Counted from the stretch's first letter, positions 1 through 9,686 are shown. The stretch: 32,842 nucleotides of DNA from Acidovorax sp. SUPP3334 (GCF_030159055.1 NZ_BQXQ01000050.1:1-32842); one strand, 5' to 3'. A program made the numbers and translations. Notes: generated by a model from the letters alone, not told the origin.

Positions 1-36
1 TTCCAATGTCAATCTGGCATTCTTATGGCTGTTCAT
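1..36 (-). CDS. IS481-family transposase, N-terminal fragment (runs off the window)
   Basis: The ATG at 36 opens a frame reading MNSHKNARLTLE before the window ends. The HKNARLT segment is typical of the extreme N-terminus of IS481-family DDE transposases, ahead of their helix-turn-helix. The frame lies 85 bases inside the element end. The identical start occurs at 32808 on the other strand. Only 12 residues are visible, so activity cannot be assessed. The identification relies on the motif together with the element end and the CTAG target. Confidence 0.65.
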   Translation of the reverse strand, partial: MNSHKNARLTLE

Positions 37-121
37 CCGGTGGGATCCCTCTGTGACTCTGAAGCGTGTTAACTCCAGTTTCCCAGACCCATTCGGGTGA
101 ACAACCTATTGAGACATCACA
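1..121 (-). mobile_element. IS481-like insertion sequence, 5' end (left copy, partial)
   Basis: On the minus strand the element begins TGTGATGTCTCAATAGG at 121 and runs off the window. It repeats exactly the right end of the window in inverted orientation. Its layout (terminal TGT, a leader of about 85 bases, then a transposase start encoding MNSHKNARLT) and its position beside a CTAG core match what I recall of IS481, which targets NCTAGN. The family call rests on memory of IS481, not on a search. Only the first 121 bases are present, so completeness of the element cannot be judged. Confidence 0.75.
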
Positions 122-127
122 GCTAGC
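122..127. other. IS481-type target site GCTAGC (left)
   Basis: GCTAGC lies directly against the IS481-like end, fitting the NCTAGN target duplicated by this family. The TAG within it is also the stop codon of the neighbouring DUF4149 gene. Confidence 0.6.
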
Positions 128-530
128 GCCGTGAAGTACGCCAAAGCACGGCCAAGGCACACAGCCATTGCAGCGCATACATGACCGTGCCGACGGTATG
201 CCAAAGGCGCAGATCCTGACGCGCCACAATACGCGGCGATACACCGTACTGGACCAGCAGGGCCAGCAAAAGGCCGCCAATCACGCATACCAGCGCATTC
301 TGGGCCCACGCTTCTTGAGCCTCGGCATGCCTTCTTTTAGACAACAGCAGAAGGCAGGCACAGCACGCGATCGAGACGAAAGTCTGGGCCTCGAACAGGC
401 ACGCAGCCATATTGCCTGCCAGTGCTGGCGTGGGCAGATATACGAACAGCAGCGGCACCGCCAGGAACCCGATTGCCGACAGGCTACCCCACCAAAGGGC
501 TGAGGCGATCACGGGAAAACGGTCGAACAT
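123..530 (-). CDS. DUF4149 membrane protein
   Basis: A 135-residue hydrophobic protein with about four membrane segments (roughly residues 12-32, 42-62, 76-96 and 110-130), ending in a basic WRTSRR tail. It resembles the DUF4149 proteins commonly found beside greA in Comamonadaceae; their function is unknown. It starts 18 bases after the greA stop, so the two are probably cotranscribed, although no good Shine-Dalgarno sequence precedes the ATG. The IS481-like element lies at its 3' end: the TAG stop is inside the CTAG target. Because the target is host sequence duplicated on insertion, the stop should be native and the protein complete. That last step is inference. Confidence 0.7.
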   Translation of the reverse strand: MFDRFPVIASALWWGSLSAIGFLAVPLLFVYLPTPALAGNMAACLFEAQTFVSIACCACLLLLSKRRHAEAQEAWAQNALVCVIGGLLLALLVQYGVSPRIVARQDLRLWHTVGTVMYALQWLCALAVLWRTSRR

Positions 531-548
531 GGCTGTGCGCGTGCTTTA

Positions 549-1025
549 TCAGAGGTAGCTCACACCCACCACTTCGTAGCGGCGAAGCCCACCTGGGGCC
601 TGCACTTCCGCAGTGTCGCCCTCTTCCTTGCCGATCAATGCGCGCGCAATGGGGCTCGACACATTGATAAGCCCCAGCTTCAGATCGGCCTCGTCCTCGC
701 CCACGATCTGGTAGGTGACGGCATCGCCGGACTCTTCGTCTTCCAGCTGGACCGTGGCGCCGAAAACCACCTTGCCGCCTGCGTCGAGCGCGGTCGGATC
801 GATGATTTGCGCCGCGGAGAGCTTGCTCTCGACTTCCTGGATGCGGCCTTCGATGAAGCCCTGTCGATCCTTTGCGGCCTCGTACTCGGCGTTCTCGCTC
901 AGATCGCCCTGCGCGCGCGCTTCGGCGATCGCGTTGATCACGGCGGGACGCTCGACGGTTTTCAGGCGGTGCAACTCTTCCTTGAGCTTTTCAGCGCCGC
1001 GTTTGGTAATGGGAATGGTGGCCAT
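549..1025 (-). CDS. greA: Transcription elongation factor GreA
   Basis: A 158-residue protein, the usual GreA length, starting [18 protein letters not shown]. GreA enters the secondary channel of RNA polymerase and stimulates cleavage of backtracked RNA. The N-terminal half is the charged antiparallel coiled coil, including the segment around GDLSENAEY whose acidic residues sit at the tip. The C-terminal half is the FKBP-like domain, with [18 protein letters not shown] and the closing Y-V-G-V-S-Y pattern. The frame stays open upstream to 1103, but the ATG at 1025 follows GGAGAC at a suitable distance and matches the family start. It lies downstream of carB behind a strong hairpin terminator, so it probably has its own promoter. 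Confidence 0.96.
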   Translation of the reverse strand: MATIPITKRGAEKLKEELHRLKTVERPAVINAIAEARAQGDLSENAEYEAAKDRQGFIEGRIQEVESKLSAAQIIDPTALDAGGKVVFGATVQLEDEESGDAVTYQIVGEDEADLKLGLINVSSPIARALIGKEEGDTAEVQAPGGLRRYEVVGVSYL

Positions 1026-1110
1026 TGAATCTGTCTCCACGTTCAATTCGACGCTGCGCCAAGCGCAGCCCTCCTGGCGCCTTGCACAACCATGAATGCA
1101 CAAGCGAACG

Positions 1111-1147
1111 CCCCAAAAGGAAACCGCCGCGCGTTGCCGCGCGGCGG
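1111..1147 (-). terminator. Rho-independent terminator after carAB
   Basis: CCGCCGCGCG (1124-1133) and CGCGCGGCGG (1138-1147) form a 10-bp GC stem with a 4-base loop. On the minus strand the stem is followed by TTTCCTTTTGG. It sits between carB and greA and probably ends carAB transcription. Confidence 0.75.
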
Positions 1148-1209
1148 TCTCTGTTCAGCTGTGATTATGCCGCGTTTGGATCGGCTGAACGCTTAACCCG
1201 ACTGGGTAC

Positions 1210-4200
1210 TCAGGCTGTCAACTGAGCATGCAGTTCCTGCAAGGAATAGACCTCGAGGTGCTCCAGATGCTTCATACCTTCGACCGCAGCCTCGGCGCCG
1301 AAAATGGTCGTGAATGTAGTGACACGGGCTTGCAGCGAACTCGTACGGATCGCGCGTGAATCGGCAATCGCATTGCGCCGTTCTTCCACCGTATTGATGA
1401 CCATGACGATCTCGTCGTTCTTGATCATGTCGACGATGTGCGGACGTCCTTCGGTGACCTTGTTCACCACAGTCACAGGCACGCCGGCTTCCGAAATCGC
1501 TGCTGCAGTCCCCTTGGTAGCGACAAGGTCGAAGCCGAGCGCGACGAGTTGGCGAGCGATATCCACCGCACGTGGCTTGTCGCTGTTTTTCACCGTGAGG
1601 AACACCTTGCCCGAAGTAGGGAGTTTCGTGCCCGCTCCGAGCTGGCTTTTGACGAAGGCCTCGCCAAACGTCTTGCCCACGCCCATCACTTCTCCCGTGG
1701 ACTTCATCTCAGGGCCGAGGATCGTATCCACGCCAGGGAATTTGACGAACGGAAAAACCGCTTCCTTCACGCTGAAGTAAGGCGGCGTGACTTCGCGCGT
1801 GATGCCCTGGCTGGCCAGCGACTGGCCGGCCATGCAGCGCGCAGCCACCTTTGCCAGCTGAATGCCCGTGGCCTTGCTGACGAAGGGCACCGTGCGCGAA
1901 GCGCGCGGGTTCACTTCCAGCACATAGATCACGTCTTTTCCATCCTTTTCCTGAATGGCGAACTGCACGTTCATCAAGCCGATCACGTTCAAGCCTTCCG
2001 CCATGGCTGCGGTCTGGCGCTTCAGCTCATCGACGGTGGCCTTGCTGATGTAATACGGCGGCAGCGAGCAGGCCGAGTCGCCGCTGTGCACGCCAGCCTG
2101 CTCGATGTGCTCCATCACGCCCCCGATGAACACCTTGCCTTCAGGGTCGCGCAGGCAGTCCACGTCGCATTCGATCGCATCGTTCAGAAAGCGGTCCAGC
2201 AAAACAGGCGAATCGTTGCTCACCTTGACGGCTTCGCGCATATATCGCTCAAGATCACGCTGCTCGTGCACGATTTCCATGGCACGCCCACCCAGTACAT
2301 AGCTGGGACGCACGACCAGGGGGTACCCCAGCGCTGCGGCCTTTTCCAGTGCTTCCGGTTCCGTACGCGCAGTGGCATTGGGCGGCTGACGCAAGCCCAG
2401 GTCGTTGAGCAGTTTCTGAAAGCGCTCACGGTCTTCCGCAGCATCGATCATGTCGGGGCTGGTTCCGATGATGGGCACGCCTTCGGCTTCCAGGCCCAGG
2501 GCCAGTTTGAGAGGCGTCTGACCTCCGTATTGAACGATCACGCCAGTCGGCTTCTCCTTGTCCACGATCTCCAGCACGTCTTCCAGAGTCAGGGGCTCGA
2601 AATACAACCGGTCCGACGTGTCGTAGTCGGTTGAAACCGTTTCCGGATTGCAATTGACCATGATGGTTTCATAACCGTCCTCGCGCATGGCCAATGCAGC
2701 GTGCACACAGCAGTAATCGAACTCGATGCCCTGTCCGATGCGGTTAGGTCCGCCGCCCAAGACCATGATCTTCTTGTTATTGGTGGGTGCAGCCTCGCAC
2801 TCGTCCTCGTAGGTCGAATACATGTAGGCCGTATTGGTCGCGAACTCCGCCGCGCAGGTGTCCACGCGCTTGTAAACGGGGCGCACGTTGAGCGCGCGGC
2901 GTGCTTCACGAACGGCCTTTTCCTGAGTCTTCAGCAGCTTGGCCAAGCGGCGGTCGGAGAAGCCTTTTTTCTTCAGCGCACGCAGAGTATCCGCATCGAT
3001 GGCCGCCAGGGCGCCATCGCCCTTTTCTTCCACGAGCTTGTCCAGATCCAGTTCGATCTTCACGATCTCCTCGATCTGCACCAGAAACCACTTGTCGATC
3101 TTGGTGAGCTCGTGCACCTCGTCGACCGACAGGCCCATCGCGAACGCGTCACCCACGTACCAGATGCGCTCCGGACCTGGCTCGCCCAATTCCTTTTCGA
3201 GCAGCTCGCGATCCTGGGTCTTTTCGTTCATCCCGTCCACGCCCACTTCAAGGCCACGCAGGGCTTTTTGGAACGATTCCTGGAATGTGCGGCCCATGGC
3301 CATGACCTCGCCGACCGACTTCATTTGCGTGGTCAGCCGGCTGTCGGCGGTCGGGAACTTCTCGAAGGCAAAACGCGGAATCTTGGTAACCACGTAGTCG
3401 ATCGACGGTTCGAACGACGCGGGCGTAGCGCCGCCGGTGATTTCGTTCTTGAGTTCATCCAGCGTGTAGCCCACCGCCAGCTTGGCAGCCACCTTGGCGA
3501 TGGGAAAGCCCGTGGCTTTCGATGCCAGGGCGGATGAACGCGACACCCGCGGATTCATTTCGATGACGATCATGCGACCGTCCTTCGGGTTCACCGAGAA
3601 CTGCACATTGGAGCCGCCGGTGTCCACCCCGATCTCACGCAGCACCGCAAGGGATGCATTGCGCATGATCTGGTATTCCTTGTCGGTCAGAGTCTGCGCC
3701 GGCGCGACGGTGATCGAGTCGCCCGTGTGCACGCCCATGGGGTCAAGGTTTTCGATCGAGCAGATGATGATGCAGTTGTCCGCCTTGTCGCGCACCACTT
3801 CCATCTCGTACTCTTTCCAGCCCAGCAAGGATTCTTCGATCAGCAACTCGTTGGTGGGTGAAGCCTCCAGGCCACGCTTGCAGATGGTTTCGAACTCTTC
3901 GGGGTTGTAGGCAATGCCGCCGCCCGTGCCACCCAGCGTGAAACTGGGACGGATCACGGTCGGAAACCCAACCGTCTTTTGCACAGTCCATGCTTCATCC
4001 ATGGAGTGGGCAATGCCCGACCGAGCCGAGCCCAGGCCGATGCGCGTCATCGCATCCTTGAACTTGAGACGGTCTTCCGCCTTGTCGATCGCCTCGGGCG
4101 TGGCGCCGATCAACTCGACCTTGTACTTGTGCAGCACGCCGTTGCGCCACAGGTCGAGCGCGCAGTTCAGCGCCGTCTGTCCACCCATCGTGGGCAGAAT

Positions 4201-4455
4201 GGCATCGGGACGCTCCTTGGCGATGATCTTCTCGACGGTCTGCCAAGTGATCGGTTCGATGTAGGTCACGTCCGCCGTGGCGGGGTCCGTCATGATCGTC
4301 GCAGGATTGCTGTTGATCAGGATGACCTTGTAACCTTCCTCGCGCAGCGCCTTGCAGGCCTGCACGCCAGAGTAGTCGAATTCGCAGGCCTGGCCGATGA
4401 TGATGGGGCCGGCACCAATGATGAGAATCGATTTGAGGTCTGTGCGCTTCGGCAT
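1210..4455 (-). CDS. carB: Carbamoyl-phosphate synthase large subunit
   Basis: At 1081 residues this is full length. CarB makes carbamoyl phosphate from bicarbonate, ATP and the ammonia channelled from CarA, feeding arginine and pyrimidine synthesis. The two homologous halves are visible. The first starts [18 protein letters not shown] and carries an ATP-grasp fold. The second starts near residue 555 with [19 protein letters not shown]. Each half has the E-x-N-P-R-x-S-R signature ([13 protein letters not shown] and [13 protein letters not shown]). The last 140 residues, from about [16 protein letters not shown], are the MGS-like allosteric domain. Its ATG shares one base with the carA TAA stop (TAATG), indicating translational coupling. 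Transcription probably stops at the hairpin at 1111-1147. Confidence 0.98.
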   Translation of the reverse strand: MPKRTDLKSILIIGAGPIIIGQACEFDYSGVQACKALREEGYKVILINSNPATIMTDPATADVTYIEPITWQTVEKIIAKERPDAILPTMGGQTALNCALDLWRNGVLHKYKVELIGATPEAIDKAEDRLKFKDAMTRIGLGSARSGIAHSMDEAWTVQKTVGFPTVIRPSFTLGGTGGGIAYNPEEFETICKRGLEASPTNELLIEESLLGWKEYEMEVVRDKADNCIIICSIENLDPMGVHTGDSITVAPAQTLTDKEYQIMRNASLAVLREIGVDTGGSNVQFSVNPKDGRMIVIEMNPRVSRSSALASKATGFPIAKVAAKLAVGYTLDELKNEITGGATPASFEPSIDYVVTKIPRFAFEKFPTADSRLTTQMKSVGEVMAMGRTFQESFQKALRGLEVGVDGMNEKTQDRELLEKELGEPGPERIWYVGDAFAMGLSVDEVHELTKIDKWFLVQIEEIVKIELDLDKLVEEKGDGALAAIDADTLRALKKKGFSDRRLAKLLKTQEKAVREARRALNVRPVYKRVDTCAAEFATNTAYMYSTYEDECEAAPTNNKKIMVLGGGPNRIGQGIEFDYCCVHAALAMREDGYETIMVNCNPETVSTDYDTSDRLYFEPLTLEDVLEIVDKEKPTGVIVQYGGQTPLKLALGLEAEGVPIIGTSPDMIDAAEDRERFQKLLNDLGLRQPPNATARTEPEALEKAAALGYPLVVRPSYVLGGRAMEIVHEQRDLERYMREAVKVSNDSPVLLDRFLNDAIECDVDCLRDPEGKVFIGGVMEHIEQAGVHSGDSACSLPPYYISKATVDELKRQTAAMAEGLNVIGLMNVQFAIQEKDGKDVIYVLEVNPRASRTVPFVSKATGIQLAKVAARCMAGQSLASQGITREVTPPYFSVKEAVFPFVKFPGVDTILGPEMKSTGEVMGVGKTFGEAFVKSQLGAGTKLPTSGKVFLTVKNSDKPRAVDIARQLVALGFDLVATKGTAAAISEAGVPVTVVNKVTEGRPHIVDMIKNDEIVMVINTVEERRNAIADSRAIRTSSLQARVTTFTTIFGAEAAVEGMKHLEHLEVYSLQELHAQLTA

Positions 4456-5618
4456 TATTTCTTCTCCATCAGCGCGGTGAAGCGGTCAAACAGGTAGGCG
4501 ATGTCGTGGGGGCCGGGTGAGGCTTCAGGGTGCCCCTGGAAGCAGAACGCAGGCTGGTCGGTGCGCTCCAGGCCCTGGAGCGTGCCATCGAACAGGCTGA
4601 TGTGCGTCGGGCGCAACGTGGCGGGCAACGATTCCATCTCCACCGCAAAGCCGTGGTTCTGGCTGGTGATGCTGACGCGACCGTTGTCCAGGTCCTTCAC
4701 GGGATGGTTCGCGCCGTGGTGGCTGTTGTCCATCTTGAAGGTCTTGGCACCGCTGGCCAACGCCATGATCTGGTGGCCCAGGCAGATACCGAAGGTGGGC
4801 ACGCCGGCATCGATGATCTGCCGCGTGGCTTCGATGGCGTAATCGCACGGCGCCGGGTCGCCCGGTCCGTTGGAAAGGAACACGCCATCGGGATTCATCG
4901 CCAGCACGTCGGCAGCCGGCGTCTTGGCTGGAACTACCGTGATCTTGCAGCCTCGCTCGGCGAGCATGCGCAGGATGTTCTTCTTGACGCCGTAGTCATA
5001 GGCCACAACATGGAATCGAGGCTCTCCCAGCGTTCCATAGCCCGAGCCGAGCTTCCATTCGGTCTGGTCCCACGGATAAGCTGTGGGGGTACTCACGACC
5101 TGGGCCAGGTCCAGGCCCTTCATGCTGGGCGCTGCCTTGGCGGCGGCCAGGGCTTCATCGATGCGCGCCTGCGTGACCGCCTCTCCAGCGGCCAGGCCGA
5201 CGATTGCGCCGTTCTGCGCCCCGTGGGTTCGCAGAATTCGCGTGAGCTTGCGCGTGTCGATGTTGGCGATGGAGACGGTTTTCTCGCGCACCAGATACTG
5301 CGAAAGTGTTTCGGTGCTGCGGAAATTGCTGGCCAGCAACGGCAGGTCTTTGATGATCAGACCTGCAGCATGGACCTTGTCGGCTTCGATATCCTCGATA
5401 TTGACGCCGTAGTTGCCGATGTGCGGATATGTCAGAGTGACGATCTGCTGGCAATAGCTCGGGTCGGTGAGGATTTCCTGGTAGCCGGTGATGGCGGTGT
5501 TGAACACCACTTCGCCTACCGTGGTGCCGGTGGCACCGATCGAATTGCCGATAAAGACCGTGCCGTCTGCGAGCGCCAGTATGGCGGGCGGGAAGGATCC
5601 CTTTAGAGACAAAAGCAC
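4455..5618 (-). CDS. carA: Carbamoyl-phosphate synthase small (glutaminase) subunit
   Basis: A 387-residue protein of usual length. CarA hydrolyses glutamine and passes ammonia to CarB. The N-terminal CPSase domain includes [17 protein letters not shown] and [19 protein letters not shown]. The class I glutaminase domain carries the nucleophile Cys in [15 protein letters not shown] and the His/Glu pair in [13 protein letters not shown]. The start is a GTG at 5618, preceded five bases upstream by GGAGAA; no better ATG exists in frame. The stop overlaps the start of carB. The 5' leader (5619-5744) can fold into nested stems and may be regulatory. Confidence 0.97.
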   Translation of the reverse strand: MLLSLKGSFPPAILALADGTVFIGNSIGATGTTVGEVVFNTAITGYQEILTDPSYCQQIVTLTYPHIGNYGVNIEDIEADKVHAAGLIIKDLPLLASNFRSTETLSQYLVREKTVSIANIDTRKLTRILRTHGAQNGAIVGLAAGEAVTQARIDEALAAAKAAPSMKGLDLAQVVSTPTAYPWDQTEWKLGSGYGTLGEPRFHVVAYDYGVKKNILRMLAERGCKITVVPAKTPAADVLAMNPDGVFLSNGPGDPAPCDYAIEATRQIIDAGVPTFGICLGHQIMALASGAKTFKMDNSHHGANHPVKDLDNGRVSITSQNHGFAVEMESLPATLRPTHISLFDGTLQGLERTDQPAFCFQGHPEASPGPHDIAYLFDRFTALMEKK

Positions 5619-5744
5619 TGGGTTCTCCGAATGGTTACGGGTCGCCCGGAGTCCGCAGGAACGAATTCCTGAAGACTACTGCTTTTTGGGGGGTTGCTTT
5701 GGTTGCTGCCGGGCGACGTTTTTGCGGGAAAGCCTCCAATTGTA
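5619..5744 (-). promoter_or_regulatory. Structured 5' leader and possible promoter of carAB
   Basis: This is the part next to carA of a 362-base gap between carA and the DUF2243 remnant. On the minus strand a -10-like TACAAT lies at 5744-5739; its -35 region is poor. Downstream, GTCGCCCGG (5717-5709) can pair with CCGGGCGAC (5649-5641), closing a loop that contains a second hairpin, CAGGAA/TTCCTG (5656-5661 with 5666-5671). The outer stem ends about 22 bases before the GTG start. The pairings are seen in the sequence; a regulatory role is inferred. The rest of the gap (5745-5980) shows nothing I recognise. Confidence 0.4.
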
Positions 5745-5980
5745 GCGCCTCAGAGGCAGCGCCTCCCCCGCCCGGTCTGGGGTCATTCAGCGCCATCCGT
5801 CGATGCGTCGCATCTGCCAGCCAGAGACCAGTCGGCCGCGATCGCGAATTCGGCATCCGCAGAGCAGGCTCATTTGCCCTACACCGCAGCCGCAAAAAGC
5901 CCCAGAAAGATTGCGGCGTTGTCATGGGCTGCTCCCCTTCTTGCAAAGGCGGCGCCTCCTCAACAGAAAGAAGTGTTGGC

Positions 5981-6184
5981 ATGACTGCTGCCTTTCGCCG
6001 AATGAACTGGTCTGGCTACCTCCTCGGTTTCAGTCTGGGAGGCTTTTCGATGGCATCTTGCTGCATCAGATCCTGCAATGGCACCATCTTCTGAGCCGTG
6101 TCGAATCGGCAATGGTGCAAGACGTCCGGGTGCAGATCCTGGCGGATGGGCTGTTTCACGCGCTGATGTATGTGATCGGAGCAT
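5981..6184 (+). pseudogene. DUF2243 membrane protein remnant, frameshifted and cut by an IS630-family element
   Basis: From the ATG at 5981 the frame reads MTAAFRRMNWSGYLLGFSLGGF and then loses family similarity. In another frame the sequence continues FDGILLHQILQWHHLLS and later ILADGLFHALMYVIGAL. Together these match the start of DUF2243 proteins as I know them. One T appears to be missing from the run at 6044-6047. The gene then stops at the IS630 insertion point (TA at 6185-6186), and I see no convincing continuation after the element. It is therefore doubly inactivated. AAGAAG lies at a plausible ribosome-binding distance. DUF2243 function is unknown. Confidence 0.7.
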
Positions 6185-6186
6185 TA

Positions 6187-7104
6187 TTGATCCGGCATGA
6201 ATAAACTTGAATCAGGCGGCATACCGGACTGGTTCGTGTTCAAAGTAGCTCTTGATGCGTTCAGGCTTTCGCTGAACGCTGCGCAAATGCCTCGCGGTGG
6301 CCTTGACCAACTGCAACTTCGTGCGCGCCGGGGCGAGCTTCGTGACGGCCTGCTTGAGGTCGGCGTTGGCCATCTCGTTCGGGTTGAGCTGCGGGCTGTA
6401 GCTGGGCAGGTAGAACACCTCGATCTCATGCTTGTGTTCGGCAAGCCATGCCTTCACGGGCTTGCTGTGGTGCACCCGAAGGTTGTCCAGGATCAGGTAG
6501 ACCTTGCGGTCCGCGTCCTTGATAAGCCGGCGCAGGAAGTCGATCAGGATGTCGGAGTTGAGCGCTCCGTCGAAGGCCTTGCAGCGCATCTGCCCCTTGT
6601 TGGTGACGGTGGAGATCACCGACAGACCATGGCGCTTGCCGTTCACCCGAATGACCGGGGTCTCGCCCTTGGGTGCGTAGCTGCGCCCGCGCACGTCGTC
6701 GCTGCGCAGCCCGGTCTCGTCGCCCCAATGGATCTCGGCGCCCTCGACCTTGGCGCACGAGGCGATCACAGGGTATTCCTCTTCAAGCCACTTTTCCACA
6801 GCGCGTACGACATCTTCAGCTGATCGGGCGTCTTGTCAGTGATCAGCTTGCGCACCGCCGCCTCCTGGGCCGCGTCCAGCCGTCGCCCTTCTTCGTGGCG
6901 CTTGACGATGTCGAACACGCCGGTGCGGCTCAGGCCCGTCTGCGCCGCAATTTCGTCGTACGTGCGACCCGCATTGCGCAGGCGAATCACTTGCACGCGT
7001 CTTTCATGCCGCGCTTCGCGCGACAGCGATCTCATGTCGGTTGCTTTCATCATCCATACATGATGGCTCATTCAAAAAATTCAAGATTATTATTGCCGGA
7101 TCAA
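6187..7104 (-). mobile_element. IS630-family element, internally deleted, with both ends intact
   Basis: The two ends are inverted repeats over about 27 bases: both start TTGATCCGGCA and share a later CTTGAAT block, with a few mismatches between. A TA dinucleotide flanks each side (6185-6186 and 7105-7106), the target duplication used by IS630/Tc1-mariner elements. The element is 918 bases long, short for a family that usually exceeds 1.1 kb, because its transposase gene has an internal deletion at 6796-6802. With both ends present, it could in principle be moved in trans by an intact relative. Confidence 0.85.
6212..7071 (-). pseudogene. IS630-family transposase, inactivated by internal deletion and frameshift
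   Basis: The N-terminal part (7071 to 6766) has the helix-turn-helix region, including AGRTYDEIAAQTGLSRTGVF, up to KMSYALW. The C-terminal part (in frame from 6799 to 6212) begins VEKWLEEEYP and keeps the DDE triad: D in HWGDETGLRSD, D in YLILDNLRVHHS and E in SPQLNPNEMANAD. In intact relatives about 55 residues normally lie between these segments. Here they are missing and the reading frame shifts by -1 at the join. The join sits on GCTGTGG, which would encode part of both YALW and AVE, so deletion between short direct repeats is a likely cause. Programmed frameshifting could join the frames but would not restore the missing segment. Confidence 0.85.
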
Positions 7105-7226
7105 TAAGAAGAAAAAATTTGAAGGCATAGTTCCACGCCAAGCCGGACCAATGTCAGTACGTTGTTCAGGCGAAGTCGGCACGCGCTGGGTGACAATGCT
7201 TTGCCTATTTCACTTCGACCGCGCGC

Positions 7227-7985
7227 ATGTCTGCCGATCATCTGCCTTGGCTGCAACCCGAAGACGATTTCCCCAGCGTAGAGCTCAGCTGGGGACATGA
7301 CTCACCCGCACCTGGCTTACTCGCTGCTGGCGGCGGCCTCGGCACCGTGCAGTTGAAAAATGCTTACCACCAAGGCATTTTTCCGTGGTTCAGCCCCGGA
7401 CAACCGATCCTCTGGTGGAGTCCCGATCCCCGCATGGTGCTGCCCGTGGCCGAGTTCCGCCTGCATCGGTCGCTGCGCAAGACGTTGCAGAAATTCCAGG
7501 CGTCGCCCCACTGCGAGATTCGGGTGGATCACAACTTTGGCGCGGTGATCAAGGCATGCGCCGGCACCCCGCGATCAGGGCAGAACGGCACCTGGATCGT
7601 TCCGCAAATGGTGGATGCTTATCACGCATTCCATGCCGCAGGCTTTGCGCACAGTATTGAAACCTGGGTCGATGGCCGCTTGGTCGGAGGGTTGTATTGC
7701 ATCGCGCTCGGCAGGGCTATTTTTGGCGAATCGATGTTCGCCCACGCCACGGATGCATCCAAGGTGGCACTGGCGGCGCTGGTATGCCTTTGCCGGCGCC
7801 ACAGCGCATCGCTGATAGATTGCCAGCAAAACACATCCCACCTCGCCTCAGTGGGGGCCCGGGAGATCGCACGCTCTCAGTTCCTCGAGCATGTCGCGAA
7901 GGCCTCGAAGGAACCGGCTTTTCCCTGGAAATTCGAGCCCGTATACTGGACCGAGCTAATACCCAACATCGGGAATGCGGGATGA
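7227..7985 (+). CDS. aat: Leucyl/phenylalanyl-tRNA-protein transferase
   Basis: A 252-residue cytoplasmic enzyme that adds Leu or Phe from aminoacyl-tRNA to N-terminal Lys or Arg, marking proteins for ClpS/ClpAP. Family hallmarks are in order: [20 protein letters not shown], then GIFPWF and [28 protein letters not shown], and the core [21 protein letters not shown]. Its stop overlaps the start of bpt by four bases (ATGA), so the two N-degron enzymes are translationally coupled. The deleted IS630 element ends 122 bases upstream, which may have removed or supplied promoter sequence. Confidence 0.96.
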   Translation: MSADHLPWLQPEDDFPSVELSWGHDSPAPGLLAAGGGLGTVQLKNAYHQGIFPWFSPGQPILWWSPDPRMVLPVAEFRLHRSLRKTLQKFQASPHCEIRVDHNFGAVIKACAGTPRSGQNGTWIVPQMVDAYHAFHAAGFAHSIETWVDGRLVGGLYCIALGRAIFGESMFAHATDASKVALAALVCLCRRHSASLIDCQQNTSHLASVGAREIARSQFLEHVAKASKEPAFPWKFEPVYWTELIPNIGNAG

Positions 7986-8719
7986 CGCAACTCAACGACC
8001 TGCCGCTGCACACCTTGCAGTTCTACGCCACAGCACCTTATCCGTGCAGCTATCTGCCCGCGCGGCAGGCCCGCTCGCAGGTCGCCACGCCCAGCCATCT
8101 GATACAGAACGATGTGTATTCGGATTTGGTGGCACGGGGTTTCCGCCGCAGCGGCATGTTCACCTATCGCCCCTACTGCGATGGCTGCCAAGCCTGCACG
8201 CCCTTGCGGGTGCTGGCCAAGTCCTTTAAACCGGACCGCAGTCAGCGGCGCGCGTGGTCAAGGCACCAGAATCTGCAGGCGCGAGTACTTCGACTGGGCT
8301 ATGTACCCGAGCACTACCAGCTGTACCTGCTTTACCAGAACCTCCGTCATTGCGGCGGTGGCATGGATCACGACAGCATCGACCAATACACCCAGTTCCT
8401 GCTGCAGAGCCGGGTCAATTCCAGGCTCGTGGAGTTTAGAGAGCCCGATGTGGACGGCGCAGCCGGAGCATTGCGCATGGTGTCGATTCTGGACGTGCTG
8501 GACGATGGGCTTTCTGCGGTCTATACCTTCTATGACCCCGAGGCTGGCTGCAGCTATGGCACCTACAACGTGCTCTGGCAAATCGAACAAGCACGTGTCT
8601 TGGGCTTGCCGCATGTTTACCTGGGCTACTGGATCGAGGAAAGCCCCAAGATGAGCTACAAGGCACGGTTCCTGCCGCATGAATTGCGCGTGGACGGAGA
8701 GTGGCGGCTAGCAGATTGA
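7982..8719 (+). CDS. bpt: Aspartate/glutamate leucyltransferase (Bpt)
   Basis: A 245-residue protein beginning [20 protein letters not shown]. Bpt transfers leucine to N-terminal Asp or Glu, extending the bacterial N-degron pathway; the fold is that of arginyl-tRNA-protein transferases. The N-terminal part carries [13 protein letters not shown] and the cysteine pair in [13 protein letters not shown]. The C-terminal part has [19 protein letters not shown] and [16 protein letters not shown]. The frame is open far upstream inside aat, but the ATG at 7982, overlapping the aat stop as ATGA, gives the family length and start. It acts in the same pathway as the gene before it. Confidence 0.96.
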   Translation: MTQLNDLPLHTLQFYATAPYPCSYLPARQARSQVATPSHLIQNDVYSDLVARGFRRSGMFTYRPYCDGCQACTPLRVLAKSFKPDRSQRRAWSRHQNLQARVLRLGYVPEHYQLYLLYQNLRHCGGGMDHDSIDQYTQFLLQSRVNSRLVEFREPDVDGAAGALRMVSILDVLDDGLSAVYTFYDPEAGCSYGTYNVLWQIEQARVLGLPHVYLGYWIEESPKMSYKARFLPHELRVDGEWRLAD

Positions 8720-8783
8720 ACGGGAGACCGAACACCAGCATTTCACAAGATAAAATGCTCGCTTCTCGTCAAACCACATCACC

Positions 8784-9587
8784 ATGAAAAAAGACGATGC
8801 AGGCGTGCCCGCCAAACCCAGCGTCCAGGTGCTGGAGCGCATGTTTGCGCTCATCGACGTACTCACCTCTCGCGAAGAGGCGATTTCACTCAAAGAAATC
8901 AGCGAAAAGACCGGGCTGCACCCTTCCACCGCGCACCGCATCCTGAACGACCTCACGATCGGTCGCTTTGTAGACCGGCCAGAGTCAGGCAGTTATCGCC
9001 TGGGCATGCGGTTGCTGGAGTTGGGTAATCTGGTGAAAGCCCGTCTGAGCGTGCGCGATGCGGCGCTCGCTCCGATGCGCAATCTGCACAAGTTGATCCA
9101 GCAGCCGGTGAATCTGAGCATGCGCCAAGGCGACGAAATCGTGTATGTGGAGCGCGCCTACAGCGAACGTTCTGGCATGCAAGTGGTACGGGCCATCGGC
9201 GGTAGAGCGCCCCTGCATTTGACCTCCACGGGTAAGCTCTTCCTCGCCGCCGACGATCCGCAACGCGTTCGTGCTTATGCAATGCGTACTGGGCTGTCAG
9301 GGCACACCAGAAACAGCATTACGCAACTTCCCGTGCTTGAACGCGAATTAGGCAAAGCACGCCAATATGGCATTGCGCGGGACAACGAAGAATTGGAGCT
9401 CGGCGTTCGGTGCATGGCGGCAGGCGTCTACGACGACCAGGCCAATCTGGTCGCAGGCCTTTCAATCTCGGCCCCGGCGGATCGCCTGGACGAAAACTGG
9501 TTGCCGAAGCTACAAGCGACGGCCAGCGAAATCTCTCAAGCGTTAGGCTATGCCTTGAATCGCAGAGACAAGGCGGTACCTCAATAG
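8784..9587 (+). CDS. IclR-family transcriptional regulator
   Basis: A 267-residue protein. Residues about 14-75 form the IclR winged helix-turn-helix: SVQVLERMFALIDVL, then ISLKEISEKTGLHPSTAHRI and the wing DRPESGSYRLGMRLLELG. The remainder is the IclR effector domain, with the typical GRAPLHLTSTGKLFLA, ELGVRCMAAGVYD and AGLSISAPADRL. Such proteins usually control nearby catabolic genes, but the neighbours (bpt before, pbpG convergent) give no clue to target or ligand. A -10-like TAAAAT lies about 33 bases before the ATG, without a clear -35. Confidence 0.92.
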   Translation: MKKDDAGVPAKPSVQVLERMFALIDVLTSREEAISLKEISEKTGLHPSTAHRILNDLTIGRFVDRPESGSYRLGMRLLELGNLVKARLSVRDAALAPMRNLHKLIQQPVNLSMRQGDEIVYVERAYSERSGMQVVRAIGGRAPLHLTSTGKLFLAADDPQRVRAYAMRTGLSGHTRNSITQLPVLERELGKARQYGIARDNEELELGVRCMAAGVYDDQANLVAGLSISAPADRLDENWLPKLQATASEISQALGYALNRRDKAVPQ

Positions 9588-9613
9588 GCGAAGGTTTCGT
9601 AAAGAAACCAAAT

Positions 9614-9644
9614 ACGGACCATCGCTTCCGAGAGCACGGTCCGT
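9614..9644. terminator. Hairpin between convergent IclR and pbpG genes
   Basis: ACGGACC (9614-9620) pairs with GGTCCGT (9638-9644) across a 17-base loop. The minus-strand side continues ATTTGGTTTC, a modest T-rich run. It could serve as a terminator for pbpG, or for both genes. Confidence 0.4.
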
Positions 9645-9686
9645 GCGGATCGCTACAGCCCCCGCCTCAGCTTCACCATCAAGCAT

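Noticed and set aside
1438-2634. A 398-codon open frame on the plus strand opposite carB.
   Set aside because: It is the antisense shadow of carB. High GC at third positions suppresses stops on the opposite strand. The translation is His/Arg/Ala-rich with no known domain, and carB is complete.
6766-6802. Programmed -1 frameshifting joining the two IS630 transposase frames.
   Set aside because: A short A-run is present at the join, but the conserved segment between the two parts is missing altogether, so frameshifting would not yield a normal transposase.
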